In this document: piece after piece, positions 60,526 through 64,000 of the stretch
Layout of the letters: every line of letters starts with the position of its first letter
How positions within the stretch are numbered: position 1 is the first letter of the stretch
Origin: Comamonas serinivorans
GTDB lineage: Bacteria > Pseudomonadota > Gammaproteobacteria > Burkholderiales > Burkholderiaceae_C
Reading direction: 5' to 3'
Assembly (NCBI RefSeq): GCF_002158865.1
Contig: NZ_CP021455.1
Coordinates: 1,302,001-1,366,000 of the forward strand
Length of the DNA stretch: 64,000 bases
Notes under the pieces: generated by a model
What the model was told of the DNA's origin: nothing
What the model saw: the letters and a program-made list of their open reading frames with translations, nothing else
Databases searched by the model: none
Program-made: the position numbers and the translations under genes

Positions 60526-61737
60526 TCAACGCGCGCGCAGGCCCGTCTGCGGCAGCATGCCGGCCAGTGCCAGCGTGGCGAAGGCCGCGCCGGCGAGGAA
60601 GGTGGCGCTGTGGCCGAAGACATCCCACAGCGCACCGGCGATGACGCTCGCCAGCAGCAGGGCGATGCCGGTCAGCAGGTGAAACAGGCCGAACGCCGTG
60701 CCGCGCAGCTGGGCCGGCGCGCTGTCGGCCACCAGCGCACCGAACACCCCTTGCGTGAACCCCATGTGCAGGCCCCACAGCACCACGCCAGCGGCCAGGC
60801 CCACCCAGCCCGGCGCGAACGCCAGCACCAGGTCGGCCGCGATCAGCAGCACCAGCCCGATCTGGAGCACGCCGGTCCGTCCCAGGCGGTCAGACAGCAC
60901 GCCAGCCGGGTAGGCCGACACCGAGAACGCCAGCGCCATGACGACCAGCACGGCCGGCGCCCACAGCGCGGGCAGGCCCAGCGACTGGCTGCGCAGGATC
61001 AGGAAGGCCTCGCTGAAGCGGGCCAGCGTGAAGACCATGGCCAGCGCCACCACCCACCAGTAGCGGCGGTCCAGCTGGGCCAGCTGTTGCCGGCTCAGGG
61101 GCGAGCGCGGCGGCGCGGCGGCCGTCGGCGGTCGTTCGGGTTCGCGCACGAACAGCGCCAGCACCAGCAGGGCCAGCATCGCGGGGATCACGGCTACCCA
61201 GAACACGGTCTGGAAATGGCTGGCCGTCAGCCACATCAGCCCAATGGCGAGCAAGGGCCCGAGGAACGCGCCGATGGTGTCCAGCGTCTGGCGCAGGCCG
61301 TAGGCGGCGCCGCGCTGCTCGGGCGGCGTGACGTCGGCCACCAGGGCGTCCCGGGGCGCGCCGCGTATGCCTTTGCCCACGCGGTCGATGAAGCGCGCGC
61401 CGATCAGCCATTCCAGGCCGGGCGCGAGCGGAAACACCGGTTTGGTCAGCGCCGCCAGCCCGTAGCCCAGCAGCGCCAGGGGCTTGCGCTTGCCCATGCG
61501 GTCGCTCCAGGCGCCCGAAAACACCTTGGTGACGGCGGCCGTCGCTTCCGCCATGCCTTCGATGACGCCCACGGCCAGCACCGAGGTGCCGAGCACGGCC
61601 ACCATGTAGATGGGCAGCAGGGCGTGGATCATCTCGGACGAGATGTCCATCAGCATGGACACAAAGCCCAGTGCCCAGACACTGGGGTGGATGCGCGGCT
61701 TGGCGCCTGGCGCCGGGGTGGGGTCAGTGGTCGCCAT
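60526..61737 (-). CDS. Major facilitator superfamily transporter
   Basis: A 403-residue, 12-helix transporter. SVWALGFVSMLMDISSEMIH opens helix 1, and FSGAWSDRMGKRKPLALLGY is the MFS loop 2-3 motif. FIDRVGKGIRGAPRDALVAD and the repeat LSDRLGRTGVLQIGL in the second half confirm the fold. It overlaps the ChrB-like gene by 14 bases, so the two are coupled. The pair suggests a role in metal/oxyanion (for example chromate) stress, but the substrate is not shown by the sequence. Confidence 0.9.
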   Translation of the reverse strand: MATTDPTPAPGAKPRIHPSVWALGFVSMLMDISSEMIHALLPIYMVAVLGTSVLAVGVIEGMAEATAAVTKVFSGAWSDRMGKRKPLALLGYGLAALTKPVFPLAPGLEWLIGARFIDRVGKGIRGAPRDALVADVTPPEQRGAAYGLRQTLDTIGAFLGPLLAIGLMWLTASHFQTVFWVAVIPAMLALLVLALFVREPERPPTAAAPPRSPLSRQQLAQLDRRYWWVVALAMVFTLARFSEAFLILRSQSLGLPALWAPAVLVVMALAFSVSAYPAGVLSDRLGRTGVLQIGLVLLIAADLVLAFAPGWVGLAAGVVLWGLHMGFTQGVFGALVADSAPAQLRGTAFGLFHLLTGIALLLASVIAGALWDVFGHSATFLAGAAFATLALAGMLPQTGLRAR

Positions 61738-62269
61738 CGTTGGCCTCGAAGACTTGCCGGGCGTAGCTGTCGAGCAGGGCCTCGCAGTGGCGCAGGCGCT
61801 GCTCGGCCTGCTCGGCCAGTGCGGCGCCATAGAAGTCGAGCTTGCGGATGCGGGCCAGCCAAATCTGCAGCTTCTTGAGGTCGGTGTCCTCTTCCTCCAG
61901 CTCGGCGTAGGTGAACTTCTGCTTGGCGATTTCCTGGGCGATCTCGGCCTCGAAATCCTGGCAGCGGCCCAGGAACTCCTGGTACTGCTCGTCGCGGTCG
62001 GCCTTGAAGCGCTCGATGACCTTGGTCTCCTGGGCCTGGTCCAGGCCCGCGGTTGCCAGGATCACGCAATGGCCGCCCATCGCCGTCACATCGTGCTCCA
62101 GCATCTTGAGGCGGCGCGTGTGATCGTCGGTGCGCGGCAGCAGGCACACGCCGTTTTGCAGGTAGACGGCGCCCATGCCCTTGAGCTTGCGCCACAGCGC
62201 AATGCGCTTGGTGGTCGGGTCGGCGGGGACCTTGTAGGTCATCAGCAACCAGCGGATGGGTGAATCCAT
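61724..62269 (-). CDS. ChrB-domain protein (chromate resistance)
   Basis: A 181-residue protein matching the N-terminal domain of ChrB: WLLMTYKVPADPTTKRIALW, then GAVYLQNGVCLLPRTDDHTR. Helices rich in Glu and Lys follow (FTYAELEEEDTDLKKL). In known systems ChrB senses chromate and controls chrA. Here there is no ChrA; an MFS transporter takes its place downstream. The C-terminal half of full ChrB is missing, giving a stand-alone domain protein. Confidence 0.86.
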   Translation of the reverse strand: MDSPIRWLLMTYKVPADPTTKRIALWRKLKGMGAVYLQNGVCLLPRTDDHTRRLKMLEHDVTAMGGHCVILATAGLDQAQETKVIERFKADRDEQYQEFLGRCQDFEAEIAQEIAKQKFTYAELEEEDTDLKKLQIWLARIRKLDFYGAALAEQAEQRLRHCEALLDSYARQVFEANDGDH

Positions 62270-62330
62270 GGATGGTTTTCAGTGAAACGATGGTTGCATG
62301 AATTCTATGCGCTTCATTGCACAAAGCAGG

Positions 62331-62463
62331 GCCTGCGCTGCCGTGGTGGCGGGCATTCGCCTGGGGCTGCTGGATGCACGCGTGGACGTGCAGGTGCGCG
62401 GTGGCCGCTTGACCATCGAGTGGTCGGGCGACCTGGCGGCGCCAGTGTTCATGACGGGCCCGC
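62331..62463 (+). pseudogene. Remnant of the 3' part of dapF
   Basis: The frame reads ACAAVVAGIRLGLLDARVDV, then QVRGGRLTIEWSGDL and AAPVFMTGP, the C-terminal part of diaminopimelate epimerase that follows the second catalytic Cys. The earlier 80 percent is missing and the frame then runs into unrelated sequence before the normal end. It is a fragment, presumably from duplication or deletion of a dapF; an intact copy is expected elsewhere because the enzyme is essential. Confidence 0.72.
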
Positions 62464-63029
62464 ATGGGGGCGCCTGGCCCGTCATCAAGTCCCGTGTCCA
62501 GCCACGGCGCCAACGCATGCCACGCGGCGAACGGTGCACCGGGCCACAACGGCAACAGGACCTACTGCCTATGAAGCACGGGACGCGCAGGGCAGCAGGC
62601 GGCCGCATGGGGACCGGCATGGGGGCCAGGCCACACGGGAAGGATCGGACGGCCGGGGGGATTCCTCAGGGCGTTGTGCACCCCAGCGTCAAGGCGGCGA
62701 GTGGAGTCCTCATCGGCGCAGCCGATCTGCCGTGGGTGCTTCAGGTGCAGCCCAGTCGCTCGGCCGGCCAGGTGCCGGGGCGCAGCACGAGGCGGCGCTC
62801 AGCGAGCCTCCAGCGGCACCTTCAGGACGTTGCGCCGCAGACGGTCCCGCCATGGTTCCATCTTCGCCGGCGCCTGCGGATTCGGTCATGCATGACTCAG
62901 ACCTCATGCTGGCGCTGTGAATGCGATGCAGCAGTATGGGGTTGTTTCCGTTTACTCAATGACGGAAATCAGGCCATACCCCTTGGGATGTTGGCTGGAG
63001 GTCGCTCCGCGCCCGGGGACGCCGCGACC
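62464..63029. other. Non-coding stretch with one palindromic element
   Basis: About 565 bases. Besides the 52-bp element at 62931-62982, no gene is evident; the long open frame across it has unnatural composition. Confidence 0.45.
62931..62982. repeat. 52-bp palindromic element, copy 18
   Basis: Ends GCAGTAT and ATACCCC, core TTTCCGTTTACTCAATGACGG. It lies 47 bases beyond the 3' end of the TPDNDRW lipoprotein gene. Confidence 0.92.
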
Positions 63030-63464
63030 TCAATTGTGCTTGCGCACGGCTTGCCAGGTCCAGGTGCCGGCGCTGGCGCTCTGGGCCGTGCCCTGGATCT
63101 GGCCGGGGGTCACCAGGCGGCCGTCGAAGGTGGCAAAGCCGTCGTTGAAGGTGATCTGCACCTGTTCGCCGTTGCGGGTCCAGCGGTCGTTGTCGGGCGT
63201 GTTGTCGTGCGGGTTGTTGCTGCGCAGCACGCCGTCCGCCGCGAAGGTGATGTCGTACGACCCCTTGTAGCCCGGGGTGTCGTAGCTCAGGTGCCAGGTG
63301 CTGCCTTCAAAGCGCTCGGCGCCGGCGCTCTGGCAGCCGGCCAGCGCCAACGCCGTGGCGCCCGCCGCGAGGCCCGCGGCCAGGCGCTTCGCGCGTGGGC
63401 GCCCCGCGCCTGCGTGCTCAGAAGCCGGGCTTGGGTGTGAGAGGGGGCGGAGTGGCGAGTTCAT
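63030..63464 (-). CDS. Lipoprotein with TPDNDRW domain (paralog B)
   Basis: A 144-residue protein with a lipoprotein signal (AAGLAAGATALALAGCQSAG, lipobox LAGC). The domain is FAADGVLRSNNPHDNTPDND, then RWTRNGEQVQITFNDGFATF and DGRLVTPGQIQGTAQS, closely parallel to paralog A at 14340-14921. Function unknown; likely a small beta-barrel or sandwich at the envelope. The start is ATG 63464 in front of a basic stretch. It lies 9 bases after the stop of the YqhA-like gene. Confidence 0.82.
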   Translation of the reverse strand: MNSPLRPLSHPSPASEHAGAGRPRAKRLAAGLAAGATALALAGCQSAGAERFEGSTWHLSYDTPGYKGSYDITFAADGVLRSNNPHDNTPDNDRWTRNGEQVQITFNDGFATFDGRLVTPGQIQGTAQSASAGTWTWQAVRKHN

Positions 63465-63473
63465 GGCGTCGAC

Positions 63474-64000
63474 TCAGTGGTCGGCATGGTTGCTGGCCAT
63501 GATGCGGTCGGTGTAGGCGATGGCCATGGCCGACAGCAGGAAGGCGATGTGGATGGCCGTCTGCGCGATCAGCACCTTGTCGGTGTAGTTGTCGGCGTTG
63601 ATGAAGGTCTTGAGCAGGTGGATGGAGCTGATGCCGATGATGGACATGGCCAGCTTGACCTTCAGCACCGACGCGTTCACGTGGCTCAGCCATTCGGGCT
63701 GGTCGGGGTGGCCGTCCAAGTCCAGCCGGCTGACGAAGGTTTCGTAGCCGCCGACGATGACCATGATGAGCAGGTTGGAGATCATCACCACGTCGATCAG
63801 CGCCAGCACCACCAGCATGATCACGGTCTCGTTCAGCGTGGTGATGGGGGCATCGGTCTTGTAGCCGATGCTGGTGATCAGCGCCTGCAGGGCCTGCTGG
63901 TTGCCGAACACGGCCTCTACCAGGTGCAGCAGCTCGACCAGGAAGTGGTAGACGTACACGCCCTGCGCAATGATCAGGCCCAGGTACAGCGGCAGCTGCA
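63474..64000 (-). CDS. YqhA/UPF0114 family membrane protein (5' end outside the window)
   Basis: At least 175 residues of a TIGR00645-type protein. The frame is open to the window edge with LQLPLYLGLIIAQGVYVYHF, the expected first helix region, so the start lies upstream. Further helices include IMLVVLALIDVVMISNLLIM and VIVGGYETFVSRLD, and LKVKLAMSIIGISSIHLLKT and the closing AYTDRIMASNHADH are typical. Function unknown. The 9-base gap to paralog B suggests co-transcription. Confidence 0.9.
   Translation of the reverse strand, partial: QLPLYLGLIIAQGVYVYHFLVELLHLVEAVFGNQQALQALITSIGYKTDAPITTLNETVIMLVVLALIDVVMISNLLIMVIVGGYETFVSRLDLDGHPDQPEWLSHVNASVLKVKLAMSIIGISSIHLLKTFINADNYTDKVLIAQTAIHIAFLLSAMAIAYTDRIMASNHADH

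Noticed and set aside
62298..63440. Long open frame of 380 codons
   Set aside because: Only its first part matches a real protein (the dapF fragment). The remainder is Arg/Gly-rich frame-shadow composition and runs antisense through the TPDNDRW lipoprotein gene.

Overview
The window is GC-rich, densely coded chromosome from a betaproteobacterium. It is most likely a member of the Burkholderiales, family Comamonadaceae. The evidence is the Bug/TctC binding proteins, the RpfE-type protein next to recJ, the beta-ketoadipate and homogentisate-entry genes, the aa3 oxidase operon layout and protein sequences that read like Acidovorax/Comamonas relatives. I saw no phage, insertion sequence, CRISPR array, rRNA or tRNA. 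The genus is not determined.

Layout. 1-3392 (minus strand): a family 2A encapsulin operon in the order rhodanese, serine O-acetyltransferase, XRE regulator, encapsulin shell, cysteine desulfurase cargo; only the disordered N-terminus of the cargo is inside the window. 4020-14184: housekeeping genes (amiC, tsaE, queG, an AEC transporter, a TctC-type binding protein, fpr, recJ and a phosphoglycerate-mutase-like gene). 14340-25287: lysS, a GFA protein, a LysE exporter, a nucleotide-sugar dehydrogenase carrying an in-frame tandem-repeat insertion, a CGFC thioredoxin-fold lipoprotein, two small proteins ending in IPTL-CTERM-like tails (one is a near-canonical ubiquitin domain) and several membrane proteins. 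25514-28258: a DoxX-like / DUF393-SDR / GbsR-type regulator cluster with two matching operators. 28724-41651: catabolism, with glutaryl-CoA dehydrogenase and a LysR regulator, hppD-phhA for phenylalanine/tyrosine, an IclR regulator divergent from pcaIJ-pcaF-pcaD, then a cyclase, a YciI protein, an SDR and a second TctC protein. 41732-45365: DUF4260, a TRIC-like channel, trmL, comF and a bioC-like methyltransferase. 45603-55714: the cytochrome c oxidase and heme A assembly cluster. 55875-64000: small enzymes, a SWIB protein, an MFS/ChrB pair, a dapF remnant and a YqhA-family membrane protein.

Most unusual features. (1) At least 18 copies of an imperfect palindrome that is always exactly 52 bp long. 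They start G/C-rich-GTAT and end ATAC-C/T-rich, with an inner CGTT...AACGG pair. Most are extragenic, but two lie inside open reading frames of the oxidase cluster. (2) A 105-residue protein whose first 71 residues match eukaryotic ubiquitin at about 44 positions, with the terminal Gly-Gly replaced by an IPTL-CTERM-like membrane tail. (3) The encapsulin sulfur-storage operon. (4) A cytochrome oxidase subunit II fused to cytochrome c and OmpA-like domains.

Quality caution. Three genes (bioC-like, coxC, CopD-like) each become full length if one base is added to a short C or G run near the start. This pattern suggests either homopolymer errors in the assembly or true slippage sites.
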